A stretch of 64,000 bases of DNA from Candidatus Kurthia intestinigallinarum (GCF_003991225.1 NZ_JTFC01000031.1:1-64000); one strand, 5' to 3'. Positions 18,113 to 27,021 are shown, numbered from the stretch's first letter. Program-made: numbers and translations. The notes: generated by a model not told the origin, from the sequence alone.

Positions 18113-18165
18113 GTGCTGTGGGGTGAAGCATCCTTATATTTAAGCAGAATGGAGGTCTTTTATTG

Positions 18166-18651
18166 ATGAAAACAGGTTATTTAGCCAATGGATTATTTAG
18201 CCTTGGCGACCGCCTTGTGAACGAAATTATCGCAAAAGAAGTGCGTCAGGCGCTTCCTGGCGTTGATTTATATGTGCCACAGGAAAATGGCGCGATTAAC
18301 GATAAATCTGCGTATGCAGATAGCGCACAAATCGCCTCGGCAGATATGGATGCCTTAATGGCAAGCGACTTTTTAATCGCCGTTATTGATGGCGTTGAAA
18401 TTGATAGTGGTGTGGCGGCAGAAATCGGCGCATTCGCTACATTAAAACGCCCTATTTTTGCGTTACTAACCGATTCACGTCAACAAGGACGCGATAATGT
18501 GAAAAAAATCGATGCATTAAAACAAGATGCAACGGAAAACCAATTTATTTACCGCAATCTATTCGTTGTGGGCTTAATTAAGCAACATGGCATGATTGCT
18601 TCTTCTGTTGAAGAGCTCGTGGCGGCATTAAGCAAAAAAGATTCGCCTTAG
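18166..18651 (+). CDS. Nucleoside 2-deoxyribosyltransferase
   Basis: A 161-residue enzyme of the Nuc_deoxyrib_tr family, which transfers 2-deoxyribose between bases in nucleotide salvage. The signatures are YLANGLFSLGDRL at the start, the VPQENGAIND segment, and the nucleophile motif DSGVAAEIGAF (Glu). Length is normal for the family. ATG at 18166 is nine bases from GGAGGT; a TTG one codon earlier is less likely. Confidence 0.9.
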   Translation: MKTGYLANGLFSLGDRLVNEIIAKEVRQALPGVDLYVPQENGAINDKSAYADSAQIASADMDALMASDFLIAVIDGVEIDSGVAAEIGAFATLKRPIFALLTDSRQQGRDNVKKIDALKQDATENQFIYRNLFVVGLIKQHGMIASSVEELVAALSKKDSP

Positions 18652-18709
18652 TTTGATTCCTTTTTCCATAAAAAATGAATCAAACAATTAAAAGGAGAAT
18701 AATTTTATT

Positions 18710-19612
18710 ATGTGGTTTTTATTTGCAATATTAACATGGATTTTATGGGGTGCGGCTAACCTCTTTTATAAAAAGGCGTCTGTAGAAACGGATCGTCATA
18801 GTCATGCTAAAATCGCCATTATGGTCGGCTTAGTAATGGGGCTTCACGCAACGATTTATTGGATTACAGCAGATGTTCATGTACAGGCACAGGACTTCAT
18901 TACGTATTTACCAGTATCTGCGCTGTATATCGCGTCGATGATTTTTGGCTATGTAGGCTTACGTTATTTAGAGCTATCAATTGTTGCACCACTCCAAAAC
19001 TCATCAGGTGCTATTACTGTATTACTACTCTTATTTTTCTTCCCGAAAGATATTACATGGGTTCATATTACCGGCTTCGTCTTTATTTTAGCAGGTATTT
19101 TATGGTTAGCCTTTATCGAGAAGAAATACGATGATATCGAATTACGTCGTAAAGGCATTCAAGTCGATACAAAATATCGTTACGGCTTTATCGCACTAAT
19201 CTTCCCGTTACTATACGCATTACTTGATGGGGTCGGTTCATTCGCAGATGGTGTTGTGTTAGATGAACTCGCACTAATTAAAGAAGGACCAGCCATTATT
19301 GCGTATGAGTATACATGGTTTGCAGTAGCCGTTGTGTACTTTATTTACTTAAAAGCAAAAGGCGTCGATTTCAAAATCCGCGAGCAAAAAAATGGTGGGA
19401 TCGCCGCTGTACTCGAAACAGCAGGTCAATTCTTCTACACGTATGCGATGGCGTCAGCAGCTGTGTTAGCAGCGCCAATCATTTCTTCGTTCTTCGTGTT
19501 CTCAATGATTTTAGGACGTATTTTCTTAAAAGAAAAACTATCCAAAGCCCAGTACGGTGTCATTTTCCTTATCTTTATCGGGATTATGATTTTAGGCTAC
19601 TTGGACGTGTAA
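18710..19612 (+). CDS. EamA/DMT-family transporter
   Basis: A 300-residue integral membrane protein with about ten hydrophobic segments and two EamA-type halves (first half ending near residue 140, second half from ~160). It opens MWFLFAILTWILWGAANLFY and ends FLIFIGIMILGYLDV. Drug/metabolite exporters of this superfamily move small metabolites; the substrate cannot be read. Its ribosome site is AAAAGGAG, and it is transcribed in the same direction as the deoxyribosyltransferase. Confidence 0.85.
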   Translation: MWFLFAILTWILWGAANLFYKKASVETDRHSHAKIAIMVGLVMGLHATIYWITADVHVQAQDFITYLPVSALYIASMIFGYVGLRYLELSIVAPLQNSSGAITVLLLLFFFPKDITWVHITGFVFILAGILWLAFIEKKYDDIELRRKGIQVDTKYRYGFIALIFPLLYALLDGVGSFADGVVLDELALIKEGPAIIAYEYTWFAVAVVYFIYLKAKGVDFKIREQKNGGIAAVLETAGQFFYTYAMASAAVLAAPIISSFFVFSMILGRIFLKEKLSKAQYGVIFLIFIGIMILGYLDV

Positions 19613-19789
19613 TTTAAAAAGCAGGCACTTTGTGTCTGTTTTTATTTTGCCTAATTTGCTCGAAAAAGCATTAAATTGTCGTTTATTTTCAGAAATATTG
19701 AATTGTTCAGAATTAATCGTTTACTTTTACACTTCAACGCGATAAACTAAGTCTACTTTATTTAACGGCTTACAAGGAGGATTTATTTT

Positions 19790-20824
19790 ATGAAAGATTT
19801 CTTCAATAAACTATTAACCGGGATGAGTATCGGGATTGTCGTTGCACTGATTCCAAATGCCCTTATCGGTGAGATTTTGAAATTATTAATTCCAACATTC
19901 CCGGCACTATCCCATGTACTAAATGCCACGGTGCTCGTGATGAGTATGCTCCCAGTATTAATCGGGATTACAATCGGGATGAGTTTCAAATTAACACCGA
20001 TTCAAACAGCAAGTATCGGCTTAGCGGCGGTGCTTGGGAGTGGTGTCATTACATTCACAGAAGGTGGCATGGTTATTTCAGGCATTGGTGTTGTATTAAA
20101 CACCGGGATTACTGCAGCACTGGCGGTACTATTCGTCCAAACAATCGGCACAAAATTAAAAGGCTACACGATTTTATTAATGCCGACATTAACGGTTTTA
20201 ATTCCAGGGATGGTCGGCTATATGTTACTTCCTTATGTCAAATCAGGTACCGGCTATATCGGTGAGGGGATTGCATATGTAACGGGCCTACAACCCGTTC
20301 TTATGGGTGCCCTACTCGCAGTCATTTTCTGCCTCCTTATTTTATCACCACTTTCAACAGTTGGTGTGGCAACGGTCGTATCACTAACAGGCATTGCCTC
20401 TGGTGCTGCGAACTTAGGGATTGTAGCAGCAGGTACAGGTTTATTCCTTGCAAGCCTAAAAGCAAATTCCGTCGGTACAGCGCTCGCACATGTGCTCGGC
20501 TCACCTAAAATTCAGATGCGTAACTTCTTTATGAAGCCCAAAATGGTGACGCCGATGCTCATTACTGCAGCCGTTCTTGGTGCGATGGCAGGTGTGTTAA
20601 ACATTCAAGGAACACCGATGTCGGCAGGCTTCGGCTTATCTGGACTTGTTGGGCCACTAAATCATATGAATCTTGTCGATGGCGGTTGGTCGATGAAAAA
20701 CACGCTTGTGATGCTTGTGACATTCTTCGTCGTACCCTTCGTCTTAAACTTCGTATTAATCAAAGTATTTATGCTCAAAGTGAAGCTAATTCAGCCAGCA
20801 GATTATAAAATTGATATTGAATAA
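19790..20824 (+). CDS. PTS_EIIC_2-type membrane transporter (orphan IIC)
   Basis: A 344-residue polytopic protein of the PTS_EIIC_2 family, with about nine to ten membrane segments and the glycine-rich motifs SPLSTVGVATV (~residue 185) and GTPMSAGFGLSGLVGPLNH (~275). No IIA or IIB gene is nearby, so either other subunits supply phosphate or it works as a plain carrier. The substrate is unknown. It starts after AAGGAGGATTT and ends just before the first copy of the palindromic repeat element, which probably terminates it. Confidence 0.82.
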   Translation: MKDFFNKLLTGMSIGIVVALIPNALIGEILKLLIPTFPALSHVLNATVLVMSMLPVLIGITIGMSFKLTPIQTASIGLAAVLGSGVITFTEGGMVISGIGVVLNTGITAALAVLFVQTIGTKLKGYTILLMPTLTVLIPGMVGYMLLPYVKSGTGYIGEGIAYVTGLQPVLMGALLAVIFCLLILSPLSTVGVATVVSLTGIASGAANLGIVAAGTGLFLASLKANSVGTALAHVLGSPKIQMRNFFMKPKMVTPMLITAAVLGAMAGVLNIQGTPMSAGFGLSGLVGPLNHMNLVDGGWSMKNTLVMLVTFFVVPFVLNFVLIKVFMLKVKLIQPADYKIDIE

Positions 20825-20826
20825 TG

Positions 20827-20950
20827 AAAAGACGAGGCTTTGACAAAACACATCACGTTCCTTTTTGAACGTTCGCAACAAAAACCCGGAACCGCACAAC
20901 AGTACGATTCCGGGTTTTCTTATGCTCACATATATGCTCTAGCCTCTTTT
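20827..20950 (+). repeat. Nested palindromic intergenic element, copy A
   Basis: A ~124-bp element between two convergent genes. The inner hairpin is AAAACCCGGAACCG...ACGATTCCGGGTTTT; outer arms are AAAGACGAGGCT and AGCCTCTTTT. It shares the blocks GACAAAACACRTCA, TTCCTTTTT, CGTTCGCAAC and TTCTTATGCTCA with copies B and C. It can act as a bidirectional terminator. Confidence 0.85.
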
Positions 20951-20951
20951 G

Positions 20952-21728
20952 TTATGCGTCATAAATTTGTTGCATATTTTCACTCCAGCGTTCCTCTTGT
21001 TGCAAGCGTTCGATGCATTTTTTAGCTTGCGCAGCAGTAATAATTGTTTGACGCTCCCATAATTTTAAATAATGTGGCACAAATTGATGTGCCTCTTCAC
21101 TTGGGTAGCGTGCTACATCCAATAATTCACCGACGAAATACACATCTGCCTCTTCATCTGGATTTTCCTGCATATAATGCGTTGCCGCTTCTAATGCTTC
21201 ACGTAACTCATCTGGTGATTCCGCGTTATTTAGCTGTTCCTTAATATCGTAAATCGCCATCTCTGAGTCCGCTTCATCATCGCCCTCATCATCTTCCATA
21301 AATTGCTCCCCGTCATAGCCAAGGCCTGTAATAAAGGCATCAAATGACGGCGCAAGTTCAATAACATCTTCATCCGCAGTAAAAACTAGTACAGCCGGCT
21401 CTGTAGCGCTCTGACGATAATCAAAGGCAAACCATTCCTGACCATCTCCAGCAAAAATGACGATATTTTCTTCTAAATTGTATTCCTTGATTAACTCTGG
21501 TGTGTCTTTTAACGACGGTGAACCCGTTGTGCCATACATATATTCAATTAATAACGGCTCTGCTAATTGTTCATTATTATAGCTCGTATAGCGTAGCGTC
21601 CCTCCGTTATGTACTTTTAATTGTGCTACATAACTTTTCGGTAGCTTCACGCCTAATCCGCGCTCTACAGCGACAATTTCTGTATATGTCGCGCCTGGTG
21701 TTTGTTCTTGTTCATGCCAAATTGTCAT
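20952..21728 (-). CDS. SMI1/KNR4 (SUKH) family protein
   Basis: A 258-residue protein. Residues ~10-140 form a SUKH domain: YTEIVAVERGLGVKLPKSYV, HNGG, FAGDGQEWFAFDYR and the tail PSFDAFITGLGY. A strongly acidic linker (EDDEGDDEADSE, ~145) leads to a helical C-terminal region (~160-258). SUKH proteins are often immunity proteins for polymorphic nuclease toxins, but single genes without a toxin are common. No toxin gene adjoins it here; the WHH-type nuclease gene lies 30 kb away. Ribosome site GGGGTGG. Confidence 0.85.
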   Translation of the reverse strand: MTIWHEQEQTPGATYTEIVAVERGLGVKLPKSYVAQLKVHNGGTLRYTSYNNEQLAEPLLIEYMYGTTGSPSLKDTPELIKEYNLEENIVIFAGDGQEWFAFDYRQSATEPAVLVFTADEDVIELAPSFDAFITGLGYDGEQFMEDDEGDDEADSEMAIYDIKEQLNNAESPDELREALEAATHYMQENPDEEADVYFVGELLDVARYPSEEAHQFVPHYLKLWERQTIITAAQAKKCIERLQQEERWSENMQQIYDA

Positions 21729-21821
21729 CTATTCCACCCCTTCATTCTTTACTCTTCTTATTCCCTTTCATCAGCAAATAATCCTTTATTATGGTACATT
21801 ATTTACAAAAGGAGGGTTCGT

Positions 21822-22697
21822 ATGAAAAAAATAGGGATTATTGTTCTCGCTATTATTATTTGTATCATTGCCGCCGTTGTAATCGAGCAAGCAGATGAGG
21901 CCCCTTCACCGAATAAAAAGGTGCAAACAGATGGTGATATTCGCGTACATATTATCGATGTCGGACAGGGCGATGCCATTTGGATCGATACGGGGAAAGA
22001 AAACATCGTCATCGATTCTGGCAATAAGGGTCAAGGGAAAACGGTGATTAATTATTTAGAACAGCATGATGTCAAAGCGCTTGATGCTGTCATCTCTACT
22101 CACCCCGATGCTGACCATGTAGGCGGCTTAGCCGATGTCATCAATCATTTCCCGGTGAAGACCGTCTATGCACCGCGTGTGACGCATACAACACAAGCCT
22201 ACAAGGAATTTTTACAGGCGGTGAAAAAGCAAAAGCTATCGATTAAAGTAGCCAAGCAAGGCGTCGATATTCCGTCGGTGGCTGAAGGTGTAACGATGAC
22301 CTTTATTGGGCCAACAAAGGATTACTCAAAAGCCGATTTAAACGACTGGAGTGCCGTCCTTGAACTTACGCATGGACAAAAGAAATTTTTATTAACAGGT
22401 GACGCTGAAACGCCTGCTGAAAAAGATATGCTAGCAGCAGGCGTATTAGAGCCGATTGATGTATTAAAAGTGAGTCACCACGGTGCAAGTGAAGCATCGA
22501 ATACCGACTACTTAGCTGCGTTACAGCCTGAATATGCAGTCATTAGTGTCGGTGAAGGGAATCGCTACAATCACCCAACAGCCGATGCACTGAAGCGTTT
22601 AAAAGCGACTGGCGCTAACATTTTACGTACAGATCAGCATGGTTCTATCGTCTTTACATCCGATGGACAGACCATTTCAGTTGAGGAGGAGCGCTAA
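21822..22697 (+). CDS. Membrane-anchored metallo-beta-lactamase-fold hydrolase (ComEC/Rec2-like)
   Basis: A 291-residue protein: an N-terminal anchor (KKIGIIVLAIIICIIAAVVI), then an MBL fold with the metal motif THPDADHVGG (~residue 100), GDAE (~195) and VSHHGAS (~220). It resembles the C-terminal MBL domain of ComEC, which degrades one DNA strand in transformation, but without the channel domain, so it is more likely a secreted or surface phosphoesterase or nuclease. ATG at 21822 follows AAAAGGAGGG. It overlaps the DUF3006 gene by 1 nt (TAATG). Confidence 0.88.
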   Translation: MKKIGIIVLAIIICIIAAVVIEQADEAPSPNKKVQTDGDIRVHIIDVGQGDAIWIDTGKENIVIDSGNKGQGKTVINYLEQHDVKALDAVISTHPDADHVGGLADVINHFPVKTVYAPRVTHTTQAYKEFLQAVKKQKLSIKVAKQGVDIPSVAEGVTMTFIGPTKDYSKADLNDWSAVLELTHGQKKFLLTGDAETPAEKDMLAAGVLEPIDVLKVSHHGASEASNTDYLAALQPEYAVISVGEGNRYNHPTADALKRLKATGANILRTDQHGSIVFTSDGQTISVEEER

Positions 22698-22915
22698 TGA
22701 AGGCCATTGTTGACCGTTTTGAACTTTGTCTCGTTGTCATTGAATTAGAAGATGGTACTACACAGGACATTCCGCGTTCACAATGTCCCGATGAAATCGA
22801 AGTCGGCCAAGCAATCGATATTGCGGAAGATGGAACGATTACGATAGATGAGGCGCGCACCCAAACACTACAAGAAGAAATCGATGAACTTGCAGATGAT
22901 TTATTTGAAGAGTAA
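22697..22915 (+). CDS. DUF3006 family protein
   Basis: A 72-residue acidic protein of the DUF3006 family (AIVDRFELCLVVIELEDG; IPRSQCPDEIEVGQAI). It is regularly encoded right after a ComEC-like MBL protein, as here with a TAATG overlap, which implies coupled expression and joint function. It probably forms a small beta barrel; its exact role is unknown. Confidence 0.9.
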   Translation: MKAIVDRFELCLVVIELEDGTTQDIPRSQCPDEIEVGQAIDIAEDGTITIDEARTQTLQEEIDELADDLFEE

Positions 22916-22920
22916 CAACA

Positions 22921-22953
22921 CAGAGAATGGGAAATTCCCATTCTCTTTTTATT
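22921..22953 (+). terminator. Terminator of the MBL-DUF3006 operon
   Basis: AGAGAATGGGAA-ATTCCCATTCTCTT followed by TTTATTTTT. Confidence 0.9.
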
Positions 22954-23358
22954 TTTCTCTAAAACGGGACATTTCATCACGATAGATAAGTAAAAGGATT
23001 TAAATATAGAATAAAAGTATGTTATTTTCTATTTACTTTATAATAAAAAACATAAATAAATTGGTTTATTCTTTTATTTTCTAAATAAGGATTTTGAAAC
23101 AATTTATGAATAAAGAAAATCAAGTTGTTTTAAATAACGATTTTTTTATTTATATAGACCTAGTCACACAGATTTTTTTGTGCCATTTTACATTTCAGGA
23201 AGTCACACTTCATTTTTTATGCGACTATACTTTCTATCGCATCTACCTAAATAATCCAATGGAATAAAAAGGATTTCTTCACTATTTACGCTACCGTAAA
23301 AAAATTGTAAATTATTTCTTGAAACGAATTATACCTGGAAGCGAGGGGTTCCTTATCA
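22954..23358. other. AT-rich intergenic stretch of ~400 bp
   Basis: This is a very AT-rich region without a convincing gene, presumably holding the promoter of the 117-residue gene. I see no clear hairpin or repeat. Confidence 0.4.
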
Positions 23359-23712
23359 TTGAACCAATTTTCTGTTTATGTCTCACATAACTACCCATTA
23401 CTTAAATTATTCCAAGATTATTTAAGGATTGTCGACACAGCCTTTTTCACAGAAGTTTATAAACAAGATCGTGAAGAAATTCAAACTATTTATCGCACTT
23501 ATCTTTATTATTCTGATATCGATTATGATATTGTAGCTAGTGCTATTTGCTCGACAATTCGAACACTTGAGGATTTCATGCAAGGCCATGCACACAAACA
23601 CATCAATCGGCTTCATTCATTTATAGAAGCAGTGATGGAAACGGCTTTAGTTGATGTTATTGACTATACCTCACTGCTATTTGATAAACCAAAACATTTA
23701 TTCAATCTTTGA
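23359..23712 (+). CDS. Hypothetical protein, 117 residues
   Basis: Not recognised. TTG at 23359 follows GCGAGGGG at about ten bases. The protein is soluble and mostly helical by composition, rich in Tyr, His and Ile, with IYRTYLYYSDIDYDIVASAI, a HAHKHINRLHSF segment and the end FDKPKHLFNL. A terminator follows at once, which supports a real single gene. Upstream DNA is unusually AT-rich, so recent acquisition is possible. Confidence 0.6.
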   Translation: MNQFSVYVSHNYPLLKLFQDYLRIVDTAFFTEVYKQDREEIQTIYRTYLYYSDIDYDIVASAICSTIRTLEDFMQGHAHKHINRLHSFIEAVMETALVDVIDYTSLLFDKPKHLFNL

Positions 23713-23713
23713 T

Positions 23714-23745
23714 CCCATCTAAAATATAGATGGGCTTTTATTTTG
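23714..23745 (+). terminator. Terminator of the 117-residue gene
   Basis: CCCATCTA-aaata-TAGATGGG followed by CTTTTATTTT. Confidence 0.85.
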
Positions 23746-23751
23746 AACGCA

Positions 23752-23787
23752 TAAAAAAACGCCTACGTTCATGACGTAGACGTTTAA
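23752..23787 (-). terminator. Terminator of the tRNA Gly-Ala-Ser-Phe operon
   Basis: On the minus strand AAACGTCTACGTCAT-gaACGTAGGCGTTTTTTT forms a hairpin with a T run directly after tRNA-Phe. Confidence 0.88.
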
Positions 23788-23789
23788 TA

Positions 23790-23862
23790 TGGGTTTGGAC
23801 GGAATCGAACCGCCGACACTTAGAGCTTCAATCTAATGCTCTACCAACTGAGCTACAAACCC
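23790..23862 (-). tRNA. tRNA-Phe (anticodon GAA)
   Basis: A 73-nt cloverleaf with acceptor stem GGGTTTG/CAAACCC, anticodon loop TTGAAGC (GAA) and discriminator A. The CCA is not encoded, unlike the other six tRNAs in the window. Last of the four-tRNA operon. Confidence 0.95.
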
Positions 23863-23872
23863 GTTATGAAAA

Positions 23873-23965
23873 TGGAGGAGGTAGAGGGATTCGAACCCCC
23901 GCGCGGTTTAACCCGCCTGTTGGTTTTCAAGACCAATCCCTTCAGCCGGACTTGGGTATACCTCC
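23873..23965 (-). tRNA. tRNA-Ser (anticodon TGA)
   Basis: A 93-nt class II tRNA: acceptor GGAGGTA/TACCTCC, anticodon loop CTTGAAA (TGA), long variable arm, encoded CCA. The discriminator base reads T, whereas G is usual in bacterial tRNA-Ser, which deserves a check of the base call. Confidence 0.93.
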
Positions 23966-23987
23966 AGAAATTATATAAAAATAAAAA

Positions 23988-24063
23988 TGGTGGAGCCTAG
24001 CGGGATCGAACCGCTGACCTCCTGCGTGCAAGGCAGGCGCTCTCCCAGCTGAGCTAAGGCCCC
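23988..24063 (-). tRNA. tRNA-Ala (anticodon TGC)
   Basis: A 76-nt tRNA with acceptor GGGGCCT/AGGCTCC, anticodon loop CTTGCAC (TGC), and an encoded CCA. Confidence 0.95.
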
Positions 24064-24068
24064 ATAAT

Positions 24069-24143
24069 TGGAGCGGAAGACGAGGTTCGAACTCGCGACC
24101 CCCACCTTGGCAAGGTGATGTTCTACCACTGAACTACTTCCGC
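24069..24143 (-). tRNA. tRNA-Gly (anticodon GCC), copy 2
   Basis: A 75-nt tRNA identical in sequence to copy 1 at 1180-1254, with CCA encoded. First tRNA of this operon. Confidence 0.95.
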
Positions 24144-24168
24144 ATACCGTATGTTGTTTACGACTATT

Positions 24169-24197
24169 ATATTATCACAGCATATTATTAGCGTCAA
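24169..24197 (-). promoter_or_regulatory. Promoter of the tRNA Gly-Ala-Ser-Phe operon
   Basis: On the minus strand TTGACG (24192-24197) and TAATAT (24169-24174) are 17 nt apart and about 25 nt upstream of tRNA-Gly: a near-consensus sigma-A promoter. Confidence 0.7.
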
Positions 24198-24224
24198 TAT
24201 TTTTTCGTTATTTTTTTCAAAAAA

Positions 24225-24350
24225 AGAGACGGGGACATGCGTGTAAAAATAACCGCTCCTATGAGCATAAGAAAAACCGGAATCGCACTAGGTGCGTTTC
24301 CGGTTTTTCGTTACGAACCCTAAAAAAGCAACAGGACGTGTTTTGTTCCA
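24225..24350 (-). repeat. Nested palindromic intergenic element, copy B (inverted)
   Basis: The same element as at 28451-28587 but in reverse orientation. It contains AAAAACCGGAATCGCAC...GTGCGTTTCCGGTTTTT as inner hairpin, CCTATGAGCATAAG on one side and GGACGTGTTTTGTTCC on the other. The outer arms are more decayed than in copy C. It lies just after the stop of the M20 hydrolase gene and probably terminates it. Confidence 0.85.
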
Positions 24351-24361
24351 TTCTCCTATCG

Positions 24362-25516
24362 TTAGGTCGGGCATAAATCCTCTGCTAGCTGTATAAAATA
24401 ACGACTGCCATTAATTAATGCGCGCTCGTCTAGTCGAAACTTCGCATGGTGGAGTGGATACGGGTCACCAAGTGCCTTATTATACACGCCTAATAATTGC
24501 ATGGCGCCAGGGACAACCTCTGTATAAGCTGAAAAATCCTCGGCAATAAATAACGGCTCTGGTATTGGCACAGTACGCATTTCACCGACGACCGCAATGG
24601 CCGCCTGCTCAGCGTACGCCGTTGCTTCCTCATCATTAATGACAGCCGAACAGCCTAAATCCCAGTCAACACTTGCGGTTGCACCGTGCATCAGGCACAC
24701 ATTATGGACGATTTTCTCTAATTGCTCGCGCGACGCCACACGTACGCGTTCATTATGCGAGCGAATGGTACCGCCGATTTTCGCTTGGTCATCAATAATA
24801 TTCGGTGCACTACCACAGTGAAACATTGTCACAGACAATACCGGTGTATCGAATGTGGGCATTTTACGCGATACAATTGTCTGTAAGGCCGCTACAATTT
24901 CTGTACCGATAATAAGCGGATCAATGGCTTTATATGGCTCGGATGCATGACCACCTTTCCCACGTACCGTAATTTGAAAATCATCCCCTGCCGCATTCAT
25001 TTTCCCTGAGCGAAGTGCAATTTGCCCCGTTTCATAATCTGGATGGACATGGAGCGCGAAAATATAATCGACATCATTCATAATGCCTTTTGCGACTAAA
25101 TCAACCGCGCCACCTGGTGCAACCTCCTCGCCGTGCTGAAATATAAAACGAATTTCACCCGCAAAATCCGTTCCACGGGCACTAAGTTCACGTGCGGCGC
25201 CGAGTAGCATCGCCGTATGCGCATCATGGCCACAGGAATGCATGACACCAGCATGTTTTGATTGAAACGGTAAATCCGTTTCTTCTTGAATCGGTAGCGC
25301 ATCCATATCTGCACGAAGCGCAATTGTTTTTCCTGGCTTAGTGCCTTTTAGTACGGCTAGTACACTCGTTTCTGTAAGTTTTGAAAGGTGTAAATTCGGC
25401 ATTGTTTGTAACTGTTTCTCTACATAGGCAGCCGTTTCAACTTCATGATACGACAGCTCCGGGTATTGATGTAAATGACGTCGCCAAATGATGAGTTGTT
25501 TTTGTAAATCCTTCAT
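24362..25516 (-). CDS. M20-family amidohydrolase (N-acyl-amino acid / hippurate hydrolase type)
   Basis: A 384-residue metal-dependent amidohydrolase of the M20D group (HipO/AbgB/YhaA-like), which removes acyl groups from amino acids or related amides in the cytosol. The metal ligands are visible: ADMDALPI, MHSCGHDAHTAMLLGAA and QHGEEVAPGGA; the dimerisation domain has KGKGGHASEP. It follows the YfcC-type carrier by 15 nt in the same operon, so carrier and hydrolase probably serve uptake and cleavage of an N-acylated amino acid or peptide-like substrate. It has no secretion signal. Confidence 0.92.
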   Translation of the reverse strand: MKDLQKQLIIWRRHLHQYPELSYHEVETAAYVEKQLQTMPNLHLSKLTETSVLAVLKGTKPGKTIALRADMDALPIQEETDLPFQSKHAGVMHSCGHDAHTAMLLGAARELSARGTDFAGEIRFIFQHGEEVAPGGAVDLVAKGIMNDVDYIFALHVHPDYETGQIALRSGKMNAAGDDFQITVRGKGGHASEPYKAIDPLIIGTEIVAALQTIVSRKMPTFDTPVLSVTMFHCGSAPNIIDDQAKIGGTIRSHNERVRVASREQLEKIVHNVCLMHGATASVDWDLGCSAVINDEEATAYAEQAAIAVVGEMRTVPIPEPLFIAEDFSAYTEVVPGAMQLLGVYNKALGDPYPLHHAKFRLDERALINGSRYFIQLAEDLCPT

Positions 25517-25531
25517 GCTGTAAACGCTCCT

Positions 25532-26914
25532 TTAAAACGGACCATAATTTGTCCATTGTGCAATTAATAATAAAATAATCGACGCAATCGTCATCATGAT
25601 GCAGTACGGCCAAATCCATTTCAGCCATTTTGTATACGGAATACCCGCAATCGCAAGTCCTGCCATCAGCACACCACTCGTCGGGAAAATCATATTCGAA
25701 ATACCATCCCCTAACTGGAAGGCCAGCACCGACGTTTGTCTCGTCACACCAATCATATCTGCTAGTGGTGCCATAATGGGCATCGTTAACGCTGCTTGTC
25801 CACTACCTGATGGTACGAGGAAATTCATGACCATTTGAATAAAGAGCATCCCTACTGCATTAATCGACGCAGGTAAATTGCCAATTAGGCCAACGATAAA
25901 ATGAAGAATCGGATCAATAATACGTGCATCTTCTGAAATAACGAGAATGGCCTGCGCGAAACCGATAATAAGCGCCCCACTGACCATATCTTTCGCCCCG
26001 TCTACAAAGCTATCCCCCATATCTGACACTTTCACCGAACAAATCGCGCACATCATAATCGCTGTCACTAAAAATAGCCCGCCAATGACGCTAATATACC
26101 ATTGATACTTCATCACGCCATATATTAATAACATAAAATTCGCTAATAAAATGAGTAACGCAATCAAGTGGCGCGGATTCATTTTATAAGCCAAATCCAC
26201 TTCAAAATGTTCCTCACGCCCGAACTTACCGTACTCCCCGAGTTCCGGATTTTTTTTCACTTTTCGCGCATGCCACACAATATAGCCTACTGTAATGACA
26301 TAGAAAACAATAAACGTAATAATGCGTAGCCACATCCCTGAATACATTGGTAATTCAGCAATCGTTTGCGCAATTGCGGTATTAAATGGATTTGTAATAC
26401 CCGATGCAAAACCTGTCGCCATGACACCAAGCATGACGGTCGCAAAGCCCGTCAACGCATCCATCCGAAGCGTAATCATCAGTGGAACGACAATGGCAAT
26501 ATACACAAGAGCATCCTCTGCCGCGCCAATTAATGACCCTAAAATCGCAAAGACGAGAACAAGCAGTGGCACTAAAATCATTTCGCGCTTTCCAAACTTT
26601 GATGCTACCTTATGGATAAAAGCATCAATCGCGCCTGATTTTTTCATCATGCCAAGTGCTCCACCAAATAAAAATACAAATAAAATAATTTCTGCGCCTT
26701 TTACAAGCCCTAAATGAAAGCTCGAAATAAGGCCCAGTGCATCGGTTGGATGCTTATCAACCGTTTGGTAACTCTCCGGGTTGACGAGCGTACGACCATT
26801 TTCTTCGATGCGCTCATATTCCCCTGCAGGCATTATGTACGTTAAAGCAGCCATAATAAAAATAATCGCCACCATTAACACAAATGGGTTCAACGTGCTT
26901 TTTTGTTTTTTCAT
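25532..26914 (-). CDS. YfcC-family (DcuC/AbgT-like) membrane carrier
   Basis: A 460-residue transporter with about twelve hydrophobic segments, of the C4-dicarboxylate carrier YfcC family. Signatures include AGEYERIEENGRTLVNPESY after the first helix, FLFGGALGMMKKSGAIDAFI, GFASGITNPFNTAIAQ and MVMNFLVPSGSGQAALTMPI. Relatives move C4-dicarboxylates or basic and acylated amino acids. Being first in an operon with an M20 hydrolase, uptake of an N-acyl amino acid is plausible; this is inference. Confidence 0.88.
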   Translation of the reverse strand: MKKQKSTLNPFVLMVAIIFIMAALTYIMPAGEYERIEENGRTLVNPESYQTVDKHPTDALGLISSFHLGLVKGAEIILFVFLFGGALGMMKKSGAIDAFIHKVASKFGKREMILVPLLVLVFAILGSLIGAAEDALVYIAIVVPLMITLRMDALTGFATVMLGVMATGFASGITNPFNTAIAQTIAELPMYSGMWLRIITFIVFYVITVGYIVWHARKVKKNPELGEYGKFGREEHFEVDLAYKMNPRHLIALLILLANFMLLIYGVMKYQWYISVIGGLFLVTAIMMCAICSVKVSDMGDSFVDGAKDMVSGALIIGFAQAILVISEDARIIDPILHFIVGLIGNLPASINAVGMLFIQMVMNFLVPSGSGQAALTMPIMAPLADMIGVTRQTSVLAFQLGDGISNMIFPTSGVLMAGLAIAGIPYTKWLKWIWPYCIMMTIASIILLLIAQWTNYGPF

Positions 26915-26973
26915 CGCCTCATCCTCTCTTTAATTGTACATATACCCTATATTTTACCAATTAAATCGATAAA

Positions 26974-27011
26974 AAAAGAAGAGGCTAGACGGTGTCCTCG
27001 TCTAGCCTCTC
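26974..27011 (-). terminator. Terminator of the ferritin gene
   Basis: On the minus strand GAGAGGCTAGACGAGG-acac-CGTCTAGCCTCTTC followed by TTTTTTTA. Confidence 0.92.
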
Positions 27012-27021
27012 CGATTCATTC

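Noticed and set aside
20952..21728. SUKH protein as part of a local toxin-immunity system
   Set aside because: No toxin gene lies beside it; single SUKH genes are common, so a local system cannot be claimed.
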